Notes: generated from the letters alone by a model not told the origin. Counted from the first letter of the stretch, positions 7,167 through 16,341 are shown. The stretch: DNA of 64,000 bases from Bordetella genomosp. 9 (GCF_002261425.1 NZ_NEVJ01000003.1:2046001-2110000); one strand, 5' to 3'. Translations and numbers: made by a program.

Positions 7167-10019
7167 ATGCCTAGCTCGCATCCCGAACGCCCCGATCCCG
7201 ACGCCCTGCTGCGGGACATCGATGGGGCCGCGCAGCGCGCCGCGCGAGGCCGGCTGCGCCTGTATTTCGGCGCATCGGCCGGCGTCGGCAAGACCTACGC
7301 CATGCTGGCCGCGGCGGCCGCCCAGCGGGCCGCCGGCGTCGACGTGCTGGCCGGCATCGTGGAAACCCACGGCCGGCGGGAAACCGCCGCGCTGCTGGAT
7401 GGCATCCCGTCGCTGCCGCGCGTCGACCACGCGTATCGCGGACACGCGCTGCCGGAATTTGACCTGGACGGCGCGCTGGCGCGGCGGCCGGCCCTGATCC
7501 TGGTCGACGAACTGGCCCATTCGAACGCGCCGGGCGCCCGCCATGCCAAGCGCTGGCAGGACGTGGAAGAACTGCTGGCCTCCGGCATCGACGTCTGGAG
7601 CACCCTGAACGCGCAGCACCTGGAAAGCCTGAACCAGGCGGTGGGCAGCATCACCGGCATCCCGGTCTGGGAAACCGTGCCCGACCGGCTGTTCGATGCC
7701 GCCGATGAAGTCGTGCTGGTCGACCTGCCGCCGGACGAGCTGCTGCGGCGGCTGCGGGACGGCAAGGTCTACATGCCCGAACAGGCCCGCCATGCCGCGC
7801 GCAATTTCTTCCGCAAGGGCAACCTGATCGCCCTGCGCGAACTGGCGCTGCGCCGCATGGCCGAACGGGTCGACGACGACGTCCAGGCCTACCGGCGCGA
7901 CCGCGCGGTGGAAACCGTGTGGCGCACGCGCGAAGCCGTGGTGGCCTGCCTGGCGGCGGACGAGGAGGCCGAACACGTGGTGCGCGCCGCGCACCGCCTG
8001 GCGCAGCAGCTGGACGGCGAGCTCCACGTGGTCACGGTGGAAACGCCCACCCTGGTCGCGCCATCCGCGGCGCAGCGGCTGGCGCTGCAGGGCGCCCTGG
8101 CGACGGCACGCGACCTGGACGCGCGCGTCGAGACGCTGGGCGGCGCGGACATGGTGCGGGCGCTGGTGGGCTACGTGCGCCGTCACAACATCACCAAGGC
8201 CGTGATCGGCCGCACGCGGGCGGGACGCGGCCTGGGCACGCGCTGGCGCGCCTGGCTGGCCACGCTGCTGTCCCCGGCGGGCCTGTGGCGGCGCCGCAGC
8301 TTCGCCGATCTGCTGGCCGCGGGCTGTCCCGAACTGGACGTCATACGGCTGGCCGCGCCGTCGCAGCCGGCCACCGCGCGCAGCGGGTCCATGCGGCTGG
8401 GCGCGGCGCCGGCGGTCGATGCGGGACCCACGCCGGCCGCGCCGGCCAGGCCGGCCGCGCGATACGGCGGCTACGCCTGGTCCTGCGTCTATTGCGCGAT
8501 CGCCACCGGGATCGGGCTGGCGGCCTTCCCTGCCCTGCACCAGACCAACATCGCCATGTTCTACCTGCTGGCGGTCATGGCCGTCGCGCTGCGGCATGGC
8601 CGCGGACCGGCGGCGCTGGCATCGGTCATCAGCGTGGCGGCCTTCGATTTCTTCTTCGTGCTGCCCCTGCGCTCTTTCGCCGTTTCGGACGTCCAGTACC
8701 TGGTGACTTTCCTGGTGCTGCTGGCCGTGGGCCTGCTGGTCGGCCAGCTGACGGCCGGCCTGCGCCTGCTGGCATTGTCTTCGGCGCGGCGCGAAAGCGT
8801 GGCGCGCGGCCTGTACGAATTCGCGCGCGAGCTGTCGTCGGCGCTGCTGCCGGAACAGATCGTCGCGGCGGCATCGTCCTATGTGAATGCCGCCTTCGGC
8901 GCGCCCTGCGCGCTGCTGCTGATGGGCGGCGACGACCGCCTCTCGCTGAGCGGCAGCGACACATTGCTCGCGGCGGGGCGCCCGGTGGAAACGGCCCTGG
9001 CGCAGTGGGTATTCGACCACGGCCAACCGGCCGGCTGCGGCACCAACACATTGTCCAGCAGCCCGCTGCTGTACCTGCCGTTGAAGGCCCCCATGCGCAC
9101 GCGCGGCGTGCTGGTGCTGGAGCCGCCGGGCGGCGCGGCCTTCATGACCTCGCCGGATCGGCCGCAACTGGACGCCTACGCCACCCTGATCGCCATCGCC
9201 ATCGAGCGCGTGCACTACGTGGACGTCGCGCAGCAGGCGCTGGTCAGCATGGCTTCCGAGCAGTTGCGCAGCTCGCTGCTGTCGGCGATCTCGCACGACC
9301 TGCGCACGCCGTTGACCAGCCTGGTGGGCATGACGGATACGCTGATGCGCGATCCGGATGCGCTCAGCCCGGCGCAACGCGAGATCGCGCTGGCCATGCG
9401 CGAACAGGCGCGCCGCATGCACGCCATGGTGGTCAACCTGCTGGACATGGCCCGGCTGCAGAACCGCGAAGTCACGCTGCGCAAGGAATGGCAGTCGGTG
9501 GAAGAACTGGTCGGTGCCGCCATCGCCGAGATGCGCGAGCCGCTGCGGCAGCACGTGGTCAGCGTGGCGCCCCTGTCGGACCTGCCGCTGGTGGAATGCG
9601 ACGGCGTGCTGATGCAGCGCGTGCTGTGCAACCTGCTGGAAAATGCCGCCAAGTACACCCCGCCGGGCAGCCACGTGTACATCGACGCCATCGCGCGCGA
9701 AAGCGAGATCCTGGTGCGGGTCGCCGACGACGGACCGGGCGTGCCGGCAGGCCAGGAAACCGCCATCTTCGACAAATTCGTGCGCGGCGAACGCGAATCG
9801 GCCACGCCGGGCGCGGGCCTGGGCCTGGCGGTCTGCCAGGCCATCGTGCAGGCGCACCAGGGCCGCATCCGCGTGGAACCTGGCGAGCCTCCCTATGCCG
9901 GCGCGCGCTTCGTGGTCGAGCTGCCGCTGACGCGCGCGCCCGCCGTCGCCCCCGAACCACCGGCGGCGTCCCTGCCCGACGAAGCAACGGGCCACGCCGA
10001 CCCTATCCACACGGAATGA
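7167..10019 (+). CDS. kdpD: KdpD, sensor histidine kinase for potassium/turgor
   Basis: The 950-residue kinase has the KdpD N-terminal domain with a Walker A motif (GASAGVGKT, residues 35-43), a universal-stress-protein-like domain about 260-390, four closely spaced transmembrane helices about 430-530, a GAF-like linker, and a kinase core. The phosphorylated His710 lies in AISHDLRTPLTSL; NLLENAAKYTP (N box), VADDGPGVP and GAGLGLAVCQA (G boxes) follow. It phosphorylates KdpE when potassium is low. It follows kdpC by 66 bases and precedes kdpE by 10. The C-terminal 30 residues are proline/alanine-rich. Length and domain order match the family (894 in E. coli). Confidence 0.97.
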   Translation: MPSSHPERPDPDALLRDIDGAAQRAARGRLRLYFGASAGVGKTYAMLAAAAAQRAAGVDVLAGIVETHGRRETAALLDGIPSLPRVDHAYRGHALPEFDLDGALARRPALILVDELAHSNAPGARHAKRWQDVEELLASGIDVWSTLNAQHLESLNQAVGSITGIPVWETVPDRLFDAADEVVLVDLPPDELLRRLRDGKVYMPEQARHAARNFFRKGNLIALRELALRRMAERVDDDVQAYRRDRAVETVWRTREAVVACLAADEEAEHVVRAAHRLAQQLDGELHVVTVETPTLVAPSAAQRLALQGALATARDLDARVETLGGADMVRALVGYVRRHNITKAVIGRTRAGRGLGTRWRAWLATLLSPAGLWRRRSFADLLAAGCPELDVIRLAAPSQPATARSGSMRLGAAPAVDAGPTPAAPARPAARYGGYAWSCVYCAIATGIGLAAFPALHQTNIAMFYLLAVMAVALRHGRGPAALASVISVAAFDFFFVLPLRSFAVSDVQYLVTFLVLLAVGLLVGQLTAGLRLLALSSARRESVARGLYEFARELSSALLPEQIVAAASSYVNAAFGAPCALLLMGGDDRLSLSGSDTLLAAGRPVETALAQWVFDHGQPAGCGTNTLSSSPLLYLPLKAPMRTRGVLVLEPPGGAAFMTSPDRPQLDAYATLIAIAIERVHYVDVAQQALVSMASEQLRSSLLSAISHDLRTPLTSLVGMTDTLMRDPDALSPAQREIALAMREQARRMHAMVVNLLDMARLQNREVTLRKEWQSVEELVGAAIAEMREPLRQHVVSVAPLSDLPLVECDGVLMQRVLCNLLENAAKYTPPGSHVYIDAIARESEILVRVADDGPGVPAGQETAIFDKFVRGERESATPGAGLGLAVCQAIVQAHQGRIRVEPGEPPYAGARFVVELPLTRAPAVAPEPPAASLPDEATGHADPIHTE

Positions 10020-10029
10020 CAGACGGACG

Positions 10030-10722
10030 ATGTTCGACTTCCAACCCACCGTATTGCTCATCGAAGACGACGCCAACATCCGGCGCTTCGTCCGCACCGC
10101 CCTGCAGGACGAGGGCTGCGCCGTATTCGAAGCCGAGACCGTTCAACGCGGCCTGATCGAGGCCGGCACCCGGCAGCCGGACGTCGTCATCCTGGACCTG
10201 GGCCTGCCCGACGGCGACGGCATGACGCTGATGCGCGAACTGCGCACCTGGACGGAAGTGCCGGTGCTGGTGCTGTCCGCGCGGACCGCCGAAACCGACA
10301 AGATCGCGGCGCTGGACGCGGGCGCCGACGACTATCTGGTCAAGCCCTTCGGCGTGGGCGAACTGCTGGCGCGGCTGCGCGTCCTGCTGCGCCGCCATGG
10401 CCGCGGCGGCGCCGGCAACGCCGCCGAGATCGCCTTCGGCGACGTGCACGTCGATTTTTCCAAGCGCGTCGTGCAACGCAACGGCCAGCACGTCCACCTG
10501 ACCGGCATGGAATATCGCCTGCTGGCGGCGCTGATCGCGCATCGCGGCAAGGTGATGACGCATCGCGAGCTGCTGCGCGAGGTCTGGGGGCCTTCGCATG
10601 TCGAAAGCAATCACTACCTGCGCATCTACATGGGCCATCTGCGGCAGAAGCTGGAAGCCGACCCGGCACAGCCGGCCTTCCTGCTGACCGAGGTCGGCGT
10701 GGGTTACCGCTTCGCGGGCTAG
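10030..10722 (+). CDS. kdpE: KdpE, OmpR-family response regulator
   Basis: The 230-residue protein has a receiver domain with acidic Asp13/Asp14, the phosphoacceptor Asp56 (VVILDLGLPDGDGM) and the conserved Lys in DDYLVKPF near 106, followed by a winged-helix DNA-binding domain ending LLTEVGVGYRF. It is the partner of the adjacent KdpD and activates the kdp promoter at low potassium. It starts 10 bases after kdpD. As the regulator genes lie at the end of the same operon, the system is likely autoactivating. Confidence 0.96.
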   Translation: MFDFQPTVLLIEDDANIRRFVRTALQDEGCAVFEAETVQRGLIEAGTRQPDVVILDLGLPDGDGMTLMRELRTWTEVPVLVLSARTAETDKIAALDAGADDYLVKPFGVGELLARLRVLLRRHGRGGAGNAAEIAFGDVHVDFSKRVVQRNGQHVHLTGMEYRLLAALIAHRGKVMTHRELLREVWGPSHVESNHYLRIYMGHLRQKLEADPAQPAFLLTEVGVGYRFAG

Positions 10723-10730
10723 CTTTATAT

Positions 10731-10773
10731 CGCGCTTACGCCGCCGCCCCGTCTTTTGAGTCGGCGTTTACGC
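10731..10773 (+). terminator. Imperfect inverted repeat after kdpE
   Basis: ACGCCG (10738-10743) can pair with CGGCGT (10762-10767), extended by CGCG on both sides across a three-base internal mismatch; the loop holds CGTCTTTTGAG. It sits just after the kdpE stop and could end the kdp transcript. There is no clean U tract, so confidence is low. Confidence 0.3.
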
Positions 10774-10825
10774 GTTTCTCCCTATCGTTGCGCTTCTTTC
10801 GCAACGCGCAATACAGGAGAACCGC

Positions 10826-11635
10826 ATGCGCTACGCCAGTCCCCGATCCGCCAGGCAGATACTGTTCGCCGCGACGGCCCTTGCCGCCGCCACCGCATGG
10901 ACGGGCCCCGCCGCGCGCGCGCAAAGCGCGGCCGGCGATCAGGCCGGTGGCAATCAGGCCGCCGCGCCATACAGCCTGACGGCCAACGTGACGCTGGCAT
11001 CGCAGTACCGCTATCGCGGGCTCATGCAGACCGACAACAAGCCCGCCATCCAGGGCGGCTTCGACTTCAGCCACCAGAGCGGCTTCTACATCGGCAACTG
11101 GAACTCGAACATCAGCTGGCTTTCGGACAGCAACTCCGACGTCTCCGCGCCCGTCGAGATGGACTTCTACGGCGGCTATCGCGGCACCTTCACGCAGGAC
11201 GTGCCGTTCGACTTCGGCGCGCTGAAGTACTACTACCCCGGCGACTATCCGAGCGGCTTCACCAGCCCGGACACGACCGAGCTTTACGGCAGCATCGGCT
11301 ACCGGACCACCACGTTCAAGTACTCGTACGCGGTATCCAACCTGTTCGGCTTCGCCAAGAGCAAGGGCAGCCAGTACTTCGACCTGAGCGGCAACTACGA
11401 TCTGGGCGTCTGGGGCCTGACGCTGAACACGCACGTCGGCTACCAGTACGTGCGCAACGTCGACCACGCGTCCTACTACGACTGGAAGCTGGGTCTGACC
11501 AAGGACCTGGGCCAGGGCCTGGGCGTGTCGGTGGCTTACATCGATACGAACGCGCATCGCGACGTCTACACCAACGCCCAGGACCGGTTCATGGGCCGCG
11601 GCACGGTGGTGGCGTCCATCACGAAGACGTTCTGA
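10826..11635 (+). CDS. TorF-family putative outer-membrane porin
   Basis: The 269-residue protein starts with a signal peptide (about residues 1-33, cleavage after ARAQ) and continues with alternating aromatic and polar beta-strand patterns such as LASQYRYRGLMQTDNKPAIQGGFDF, typical of the TIGR02001/TorF family. It ends in a C-terminal aromatic residue (KTF), as outer-membrane beta-barrels do. Its role would be a channel or structural protein of the outer membrane; the substrate is unknown. CAGGAGAACCGC before the ATG is a clear ribosome site. It follows kdpE by about 100 bases with a possible terminator between, so it is probably a separate unit. Confidence 0.85.
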   Translation: MRYASPRSARQILFAATALAAATAWTGPAARAQSAAGDQAGGNQAAAPYSLTANVTLASQYRYRGLMQTDNKPAIQGGFDFSHQSGFYIGNWNSNISWLSDSNSDVSAPVEMDFYGGYRGTFTQDVPFDFGALKYYYPGDYPSGFTSPDTTELYGSIGYRTTTFKYSYAVSNLFGFAKSKGSQYFDLSGNYDLGVWGLTLNTHVGYQYVRNVDHASYYDWKLGLTKDLGQGLGVSVAYIDTNAHRDVYTNAQDRFMGRGTVVASITKTF

Positions 11636-11819
11636 GCATGGTCGGCGGGCGGCGCCGCGCCACGGGGCCGGCTGCCGGCGCCGGCGTTGATATCAAGTTT
11701 ACGGACCACGGGCGGTTTTTTTCATGCGGTTTATGCCGCCCTGCCTATAGTGGACTCGTTATCAACCACCGGCACCCCTCCCCGCCGCCCCGCGGCGCGC
11801 CAGGACCGCCATCGACACC

Positions 11820-12149
11820 ATGCCCGAACGCCCCGCTCGCATCGATCATCAACCCCGGCATCAGGCCCGCGACGCCTATCGGCCCGGCCCCTGCGCCGAT
11901 ACCCCCTACAGCCTGACGCTGCGCGTGCGCGGCGACGACGGCGCCCAGGCGCGTGCACGCCTGGAAGACCTGCTGGGCGACCTGCCGGGCCTGCGCATCT
12001 TGACGGTCTGCCGTCACCGCGGCGTCGTCACGCTGGCGCTGCAGGCGCCACGCGAAGAACTGGACCCCATGCTGCATCGGATCATGATGAACGTCATGGA
12101 CGCCGAGCTCGGTCCCATCCAGCCCGCCGCCCTGGCGGCCGTGCATTGA
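11820..12149 (+). CDS. Small hypothetical protein with ACT-like pattern
   Basis: The 109-residue product has a basic, proline-rich first 27 residues and then one compact domain with a strand-helix-strand-strand-helix pattern: YSLTLRVRGDD, ARARLEDLLGDLPG, LRILTVCRH, VVTLALQAP, then a final helix. This resembles the small ACT-like domain at the end of MgtC-type proteins, but no diagnostic motif is present. It lies 25 bases before a DapA-family gene and may be cotranscribed with it. AGGA lies about 13 bases before the ATG, which is long. Function unknown. Confidence 0.55.
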   Translation: MPERPARIDHQPRHQARDAYRPGPCADTPYSLTLRVRGDDGAQARARLEDLLGDLPGLRILTVCRHRGVVTLALQAPREELDPMLHRIMMNVMDAELGPIQPAALAAVH

Positions 12150-12174
12150 CATCATGGACCTGGGGGAAAACGCC

Positions 12175-13128
12175 ATGTCCACGACAGTTTCGGCAACCGC
12201 CACGCGTTTCGCCGGTATCTGGCTACCCATGGTCACGCCGCTGCGGCAAGGACGGGTGGACCTGCGGGCGGCGCAGCGCCTGGCGAGCCGCTACCGCGAG
12301 GCCGGCGTGTCCGGCCTGGTGCTGTTCGGTTCGACCGGAGAAGGGAATCTCCTGGCGCTGAGCGAGAAGATCGAGATGATCCACGCGATCCGCGACGATG
12401 CGCACGCGCTGCCCATCATGATCGGCGCCGGCGGCGTCGACACGAACGGCGTGGCCGCGGCCGTCCGGCGCCTGGACACGACCCATCCCGCCGGCTACCT
12501 GGTGCCGCCGCCGTACTACCTGTGCCCGTCGCAGGCGGGCATCATGTGGCACTACCGCCAGATCGCCTGGGCGACCGACCGGCCCCTGGTGCTGTACAAC
12601 ATCCCCAAGCGCACGGGCGTGCAGATGACGGTCGAAACCATGGAAGCGCTTGCCAGCTGCCCTACCATCGTCGCCGTCAAGGAGTGCCATCCGGCGGTGT
12701 TGCAGACGCTCCGTCAGCGCGGGCGGATCACCGCCCTGTGCGGCGAGGACAAGGCGCTGCTGGCGCATTTCAGCGATGGCGGCAGCGGCGCCATCCCGGC
12801 GTCCGCCCACGTCCGGCCGGATCTTTTCGTGCGCATGATGCGGCTGGCGCAGGCCGGCCATGCCGAGGCGGCGCGCGAGCTCCATGACGCCTTGTCACCC
12901 TTGATCCGCCTGTTGTTCGCCGAACCCAATCCGGCGCCGGTCAAGAAAGCGCTGGCCATGGAAGGCCTGATCGAAGATGAATTGCGCATGCCGCTGACGC
13001 CGGCCAGCCGCGCGCTGGCGGCCCGCCTGCAGCGGGTCATCTCACGATTGCCGGCGCCCACGCGCCATCCGGCATCGACGGCGCGATCCGCGGACTACTC
13101 CGCCGCCGCGTCCTCGGTGAACATATAG
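12175..13128 (+). CDS. Dihydrodipicolinate synthase (DapA) family lyase/synthase
   Basis: This 317-residue protein of the class I aldolase DapA superfamily has GSTGEGNLLALSE near 50-62, the Tyr in LVLYNIPKRTG near 139 and the Schiff-base Lys in IVAVKECHP near 168. GGGGGA seven bases before the ATG at 12175 supports this start over the upstream ATG at 12154. The family condenses or cleaves pyruvate-type substrates; the C-terminus after about 290 is longer than in housekeeping DapA, so an accessory aldolase is as likely as lysine synthesis. Its last 34 bases overlap the 3' end of the convergent winged-helix gene. Confidence 0.85.
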   Translation: MSTTVSATATRFAGIWLPMVTPLRQGRVDLRAAQRLASRYREAGVSGLVLFGSTGEGNLLALSEKIEMIHAIRDDAHALPIMIGAGGVDTNGVAAAVRRLDTTHPAGYLVPPPYYLCPSQAGIMWHYRQIAWATDRPLVLYNIPKRTGVQMTVETMEALASCPTIVAVKECHPAVLQTLRQRGRITALCGEDKALLAHFSDGGSGAIPASAHVRPDLFVRMMRLAQAGHAEAARELHDALSPLIRLLFAEPNPAPVKKALAMEGLIEDELRMPLTPASRALAARLQRVISRLPAPTRHPASTARSADYSAAASSVNI

Positions 13129-13610
13129 CCCCAACGGCGCACCGATCGCAGTGGCAGCGGCATGCCCGTCGCCTGCGCCTTGCGCCGCAGGCGGCTGACC
13201 ATGACGTCCACGCCCCGCGGCGAGGTCGCCGATTTGTCGCCGGCGTCGCCGCGGCCCGCCGCCAGCGACCCCAGCTCGTTGCGTGCCAGGCTATGGTTGG
13301 GGGCATTGAACAAGGCCAGCATGAAAAGCCTCTCCAGCGTGGTCAGCGCGAGGCGCTGGCCCTGCGGCGAGACCAGCGTCCAGCCGCCTTCGCGCAGCCG
13401 CCAGCCCGGCGCCGCCGGCTCCGCGGCCGCGGACGGTCCCGGCAAGGCCGTGCGCGCGGCGGGCCCGACTCGCGTGACGTCATCCAGTTCGCCGGCACGG
13501 GACAGCCATGCCGACAGCTCCTGGACCGTGGACGTCAGCCTGCGCAGGTCGGCTTCAAGCTGGATAAGCGTGGCTTGCAATTCACGCTTGGGGAGAGTTA
13601 GGGAGGTCAC
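13095..13610 (-). CDS. Winged-helix (OmpR/PhoB-type) DNA-binding protein without receiver domain
   Basis: The 171-residue protein has an N-terminal heptad-like helix (QATLIQLEADLRRLTSTVQE region), an alanine/proline-rich linker and a C-terminal winged helix recognisable by LALTTLERLFMLALFNAPNHSLARNELG, the helix DVMVSRLRRKAQ and the closing VRRWGYMFTED. That end matches the Trans_reg_C domain of response regulators, but there is no receiver domain. The N-terminal helix could make a dimer. It is convergent with the DapA-family gene and divergent from the XRE regulator. The target is unknown. Confidence 0.75.
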   Translation of the reverse strand: MTSLTLPKRELQATLIQLEADLRRLTSTVQELSAWLSRAGELDDVTRVGPAARTALPGPSAAAEPAAPGWRLREGGWTLVSPQGQRLALTTLERLFMLALFNAPNHSLARNELGSLAAGRGDAGDKSATSPRGVDVMVSRLRRKAQATGMPLPLRSVRRWGYMFTEDAAAE

Positions 13611-13696
13611 AATCGGTTCTTACCTGAACGGTCAGATCCCATCCTCGAAAGGCGGACCTGGACGATCTCCAAGGGCGGTTTATGCCCGGAGACGTT

Positions 13697-13715
13697 ATGT
13701 ATCACACAGATACAT
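13697..13715. promoter_or_regulatory. Candidate operator between winged-helix and XRE regulator genes
   Basis: ATGTATC and GATACAT form a perfect seven-base inverted repeat around ACACA. It lies in the divergent region between two regulator genes and just before TTGACT (about 13729-13734), a possible -35 box reading toward the XRE gene. An XRE protein binding here could control itself. This is inference from position and symmetry. Confidence 0.4.
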
Positions 13716-13813
13716 TATTACAAAGCTCTTGACTTTGTGGCACTATGAAACTCTTAGGGAGCCTCGGCAAAAAATCGAAGACCATCGCCGGATCAGATAG
13801 GACGTTCCAATCC

Positions 13814-14314
13814 ATGCTAACCAGCAGGCTCAAAGAGGCACGACTGCGCGCGGGCCTTTCCCAGGAAAGGCTGGGTACGCTTGCGGGATTGGATGAAATG
13901 TCGGCGAGCTCGCGCATGAACCAGTACGAGCGCGGCAAGCATACGCCCGGCTTTTTCCTGATCGAGCGCCTGGCCCAGGCCCTGAACATGCCAGCGCCCT
14001 GGTTCTACACCCGCGACGACGACATGGCCGAACTGCTGGTGGCCTATCACACCCTGTCCGCCGAGCAGAAGGAAAAGGCGCTGGCCTATCTGCGGGAGCT
14101 TGCCGGCGCGGAAAGCGCGGCGGCGGCCCTGGACGGCAGTGGCGAAGGCGCCACGGCAGCCGCCGTGGACGGAGTAGCGCTGCCGGATCCGCCCGGCGTG
14201 CCTGGATCGGCCGAGCTGGCCGACGCCGTCACATATTCTCGATCATCACCCGGCCAAACCCGGAACAGGACACCTGCTCCGCGCCCTTCATCAGACGGGC
14301 GAAATCGAAAGTGA
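13814..14314 (+). CDS. XRE-family helix-turn-helix regulator
   Basis: This 166-residue protein has an N-terminal HTH_3 domain: [22 protein letters not shown], then [35 protein letters not shown]-terminal part with a helix ([22 protein letters not shown]) is followed by a low-complexity tail. I chose the ATG at 13814 because TAGGAC lies about ten bases before it and the HTH begins there; an in-frame ATG at 13745 has no ribosome site. The last 86 bases overlap the 3' end of the convergent icd gene, so the tail sequence is partly dictated by icd codons. Target unknown. Confidence 0.8.
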   Translation: MLTSRLKEARLRAGLSQERLGTLAGLDEMSASSRMNQYERGKHTPGFFLIERLAQALNMPAPWFYTRDDDMAELLVAYHTLSAEQKEKALAYLRELAGAESAAAALDGSGEGATAAAVDGVALPDPPGVPGSAELADAVTYSRSSPGQTRNRTPAPRPSSDGRNRK

Positions 14315-15488
14315 CCTGCTTGGCCAGGATCGCCTTTTCCATGCTGGCGATGATCAGGTCGGCGGCCTCGACCCAGCCCAGATGCCGCAGCATCATCGCG
14401 GCGGCCAGGATTTCCGAACCCGGGTTGACGTAGTCCTTGCCGGCGTACTTGGGCGCGGTGCCGTGCGTGGCTTCGAACATCGCCACCGAATCGGACATAT
14501 TGGCGCCCGGCGTGATGCCGATGCCGCCGACCTGCGCCGACACCGCCGCCGAAATATAGTCACCGTTCAAGTTCAGCGTGGCGATGACGTCAAATTCGCC
14601 GGGCCGCAGCATGGATTGCTGCAGGAAGGCGTCCGCCATGACGTCCTTGGCGACGATCTCGCGCCCCGACTTCGGGTTCTTGAAGCGGCACCACGGGCCG
14701 CCGTCGATCTGCACCGCGCCGAATTCGTCGCGCAGCAGCTCGTAGCCCCAGTCGCGGAAGCCGCCTTCCGTGTACGTCATGATGTTGCCCTTGTGCACCA
14801 GCGTCAGGGTCGCGCGATCATGATCGATGGCGTATTGCGCCGCCTTGCGCACCAGGCGCCGCGTGCCTTCACGCGAGACCGGCTTGATGCCGATGGCCGA
14901 GCTGTCGGGAAAGCGCAGATGGCGGGAATGCACGTGGTTCTGCAGGAAATCCACCAGTTCGCGCGCCTGGGGCGAGCCGGCGGGGAACTCGATGCCGGCA
15001 TAGATATCCTCGGAGTTCTCGCGGAAGATGACCATGTCGGTCTTTTCCGGTTCGCGCAGCGGCGCCGGCACGCCGCGGAAATAGCGCGCGGGCCGCAGGC
15101 AGACGTACAGATCCAGTTCCTGCCGCAGCGCGACGTTCAGCGAACGCACGCCGCCGTCGATCTTGGCGGCCGCCAGCGGGCCCTTGATGGACACCACGTA
15201 ATCGCGCACCGCCTGCAGGGTTTCTTCCGGCAGCCAGGCGTCCGCGCCGTACAGGCGGGTGGCCTTTTCGCCGGCGTAGACTTCCATCCAATGGATGCGC
15301 CGCCGTGCGCCGTAGCTTTTTTCCACCGCCGCGTCCACCACCGAGATCATCACGGGCGTGATGTCGACGCCGACCCCGTCCCCCTGGATATAGGGGATGA
15401 TGGGCTGATCCGGCACGTTCAGCGTGAAATCCGCATTGACCGTGATTTTCTGCCCCTCCGGGGGAGCCTGGATATGCTGGTACGACAT
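14229..15488 (-). CDS. icd: NADP-dependent isocitrate dehydrogenase
   Basis: This 419-residue TCA-cycle enzyme converts isocitrate to 2-oxoglutarate and CO2 with NADP+. Clear signatures are [23 protein letters not shown] (substrate-binding Ser/Arg region), [14 protein letters not shown], and the cofactor/metal region [25 protein letters not shown] with [19 protein letters not shown] after it. I chose the start at 15488 ([12 protein letters not shown]), preceded by GGAG; an ATG at 15512 is also in frame. Length matches the bacterial enzyme (416 in E. coli). Confidence 0.96.
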   Translation of the reverse strand: MSYQHIQAPPEGQKITVNADFTLNVPDQPIIPYIQGDGVGVDITPVMISVVDAAVEKSYGARRRIHWMEVYAGEKATRLYGADAWLPEETLQAVRDYVVSIKGPLAAAKIDGGVRSLNVALRQELDLYVCLRPARYFRGVPAPLREPEKTDMVIFRENSEDIYAGIEFPAGSPQARELVDFLQNHVHSRHLRFPDSSAIGIKPVSREGTRRLVRKAAQYAIDHDRATLTLVHKGNIMTYTEGGFRDWGYELLRDEFGAVQIDGGPWCRFKNPKSGREIVAKDVMADAFLQQSMLRPGEFDVIATLNLNGDYISAAVSAQVGGIGITPGANMSDSVAMFEATHGTAPKYAGKDYVNPGSEILAAAMMLRHLGWVEAADLIIASMEKAILAKQVTFDFARLMKGAEQVSCSGFGRVMIENM

Positions 15489-15639
15489 GGATGCTCCGAA
15501 GCCTGCTGGCACGTGCCCGCCATTCTATATCCGCAAACCGGCATGCGCGGGAATGACAATTCGACGAGTAGGTAAAATAACGGGTCGCGCGGGCATCGCC
15601 GCGCCCCGAATGCCGTCCTGAAGCCGTCCCGAAGCCGCC

Positions 15640-16065
15640 ATGTTCAATCCGTCCCGCGACCAAGTGCGCGAATTTTTCATCGAAGCCTGGCGCAAGCACA
15701 GGACCGGCGAGCTCGTCACGCCCCTGGAGTCGATGGCGGTCGATTGGATGGTCAAGCACCCCGAATATCACCAGGACCTGGAAAGCCCCGAGGCGATGAC
15801 GGCCGAATATTCGGTGGAGAAAGGCCGCACCAATCCCTTCCTGCACCTGTCCATGCACCTGGCCATTGCCGAGCAGCTGTCTATCGATCACCCGCCGGGC
15901 ATCCGCGCCGCGTATCAGCGGCTGGTGGCGCGCGGGGATGCGCACCATGCCGTGCACGAGATCATGGAATGCCTGGGCCAGGTGGTCTGGGAAGCCCAAC
16001 GCCTGGGCACGCCGATGGACACCGATGCCTACATCGAGCTGATCCGGCAGCGCGCGGAAAGGTAA
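15640..16065 (+). CDS. DUF1841 family protein
   Basis: The 141-residue protein begins MFNPSRDQVREFFIEAW and contains NPFLHLSMHLAIAEQLSIDHPPGI and HHAVHEIMECLGQVVWEAQR, which I recognise as the DUF1841 family of betaproteobacteria. The clustered histidines (HLSMHLAI, DHPP, HHAVHEIME) suggest a possible metal site, but no activity is established. It stands alone between divergent icd and a run of intergenic repeats. Soluble and probably cytoplasmic. Confidence 0.85.
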   Translation: MFNPSRDQVREFFIEAWRKHRTGELVTPLESMAVDWMVKHPEYHQDLESPEAMTAEYSVEKGRTNPFLHLSMHLAIAEQLSIDHPPGIRAAYQRLVARGDAHHAVHEIMECLGQVVWEAQRLGTPMDTDAYIELIRQRAER

Positions 16066-16069
16066 GAGG

Positions 16070-16334
16070 CCCCCACGCCGCGCCTTCGGCTTGCTGCCCC
16101 CCGAGGGGGCGCTTTTCGCCTTGGGGCGGCCCGGCGGCGAAAAGGGACCCCCACGCCGCGCCTTCGGCTTGCTGCCCCCCGAGGGGGCGCTTTTCGCCTT
16201 GGGGCGGCCCGGCGGCGAAAACGGACCCCCACGCCGCGCCTTCGGCTTGCTGCCCCCCGAGGGGGCGCTTTTCGCCTTGGGGCGGCCCGGCGGCGAAAAG
16301 GGACCCCCACGCTGCGCCTTCGGCTTGCTGCCCC
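16070..16334 (-). repeat. Tandem array of 78-bp GC-rich intergenic element, about 3.4 copies
   Basis: Copies begin at 16070, 16148, 16226 and 16304 (the last truncated), each exactly 78 bases and almost identical. Each unit holds a short hairpin (GCC-TTC-GGC), a GC stem (GCCCCC/GGGGGC) and a nine-base stem CTTTTCGCC/GGCGAAAAG. Read on the minus strand, the array lies directly downstream of the small cytochrome c gene ending at 16342. A related element occurs at 28946-29105. As 78 is divisible by three, the array is open in several frames, but these frames are not genes. Confidence 0.92.
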
Positions 16335-16341
16335 GAAAAAC

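Noticed and set aside
7143..10097. 984-codon open frame on the minus strand across kdpD
   Set aside because: Same shadow composition, fully antisense to kdpD, no ribosome site or domain.
12154..12174. Upstream ATG of the DapA-family gene at 12154
   Set aside because: No ribosome site there, whereas GGGGGA stands seven bases before the ATG at 12175.
16029..16310. Repeat-containing small proteins in several frames of the tandem array
   Set aside because: The frames are open only because the period is divisible by three; no ribosome sites and the same unit is non-coding at 28.9 kb.
16070..16334. CRISPR-like array
   Set aside because: Copies are contiguous with no unique spacers; the whole 78-base unit repeats.
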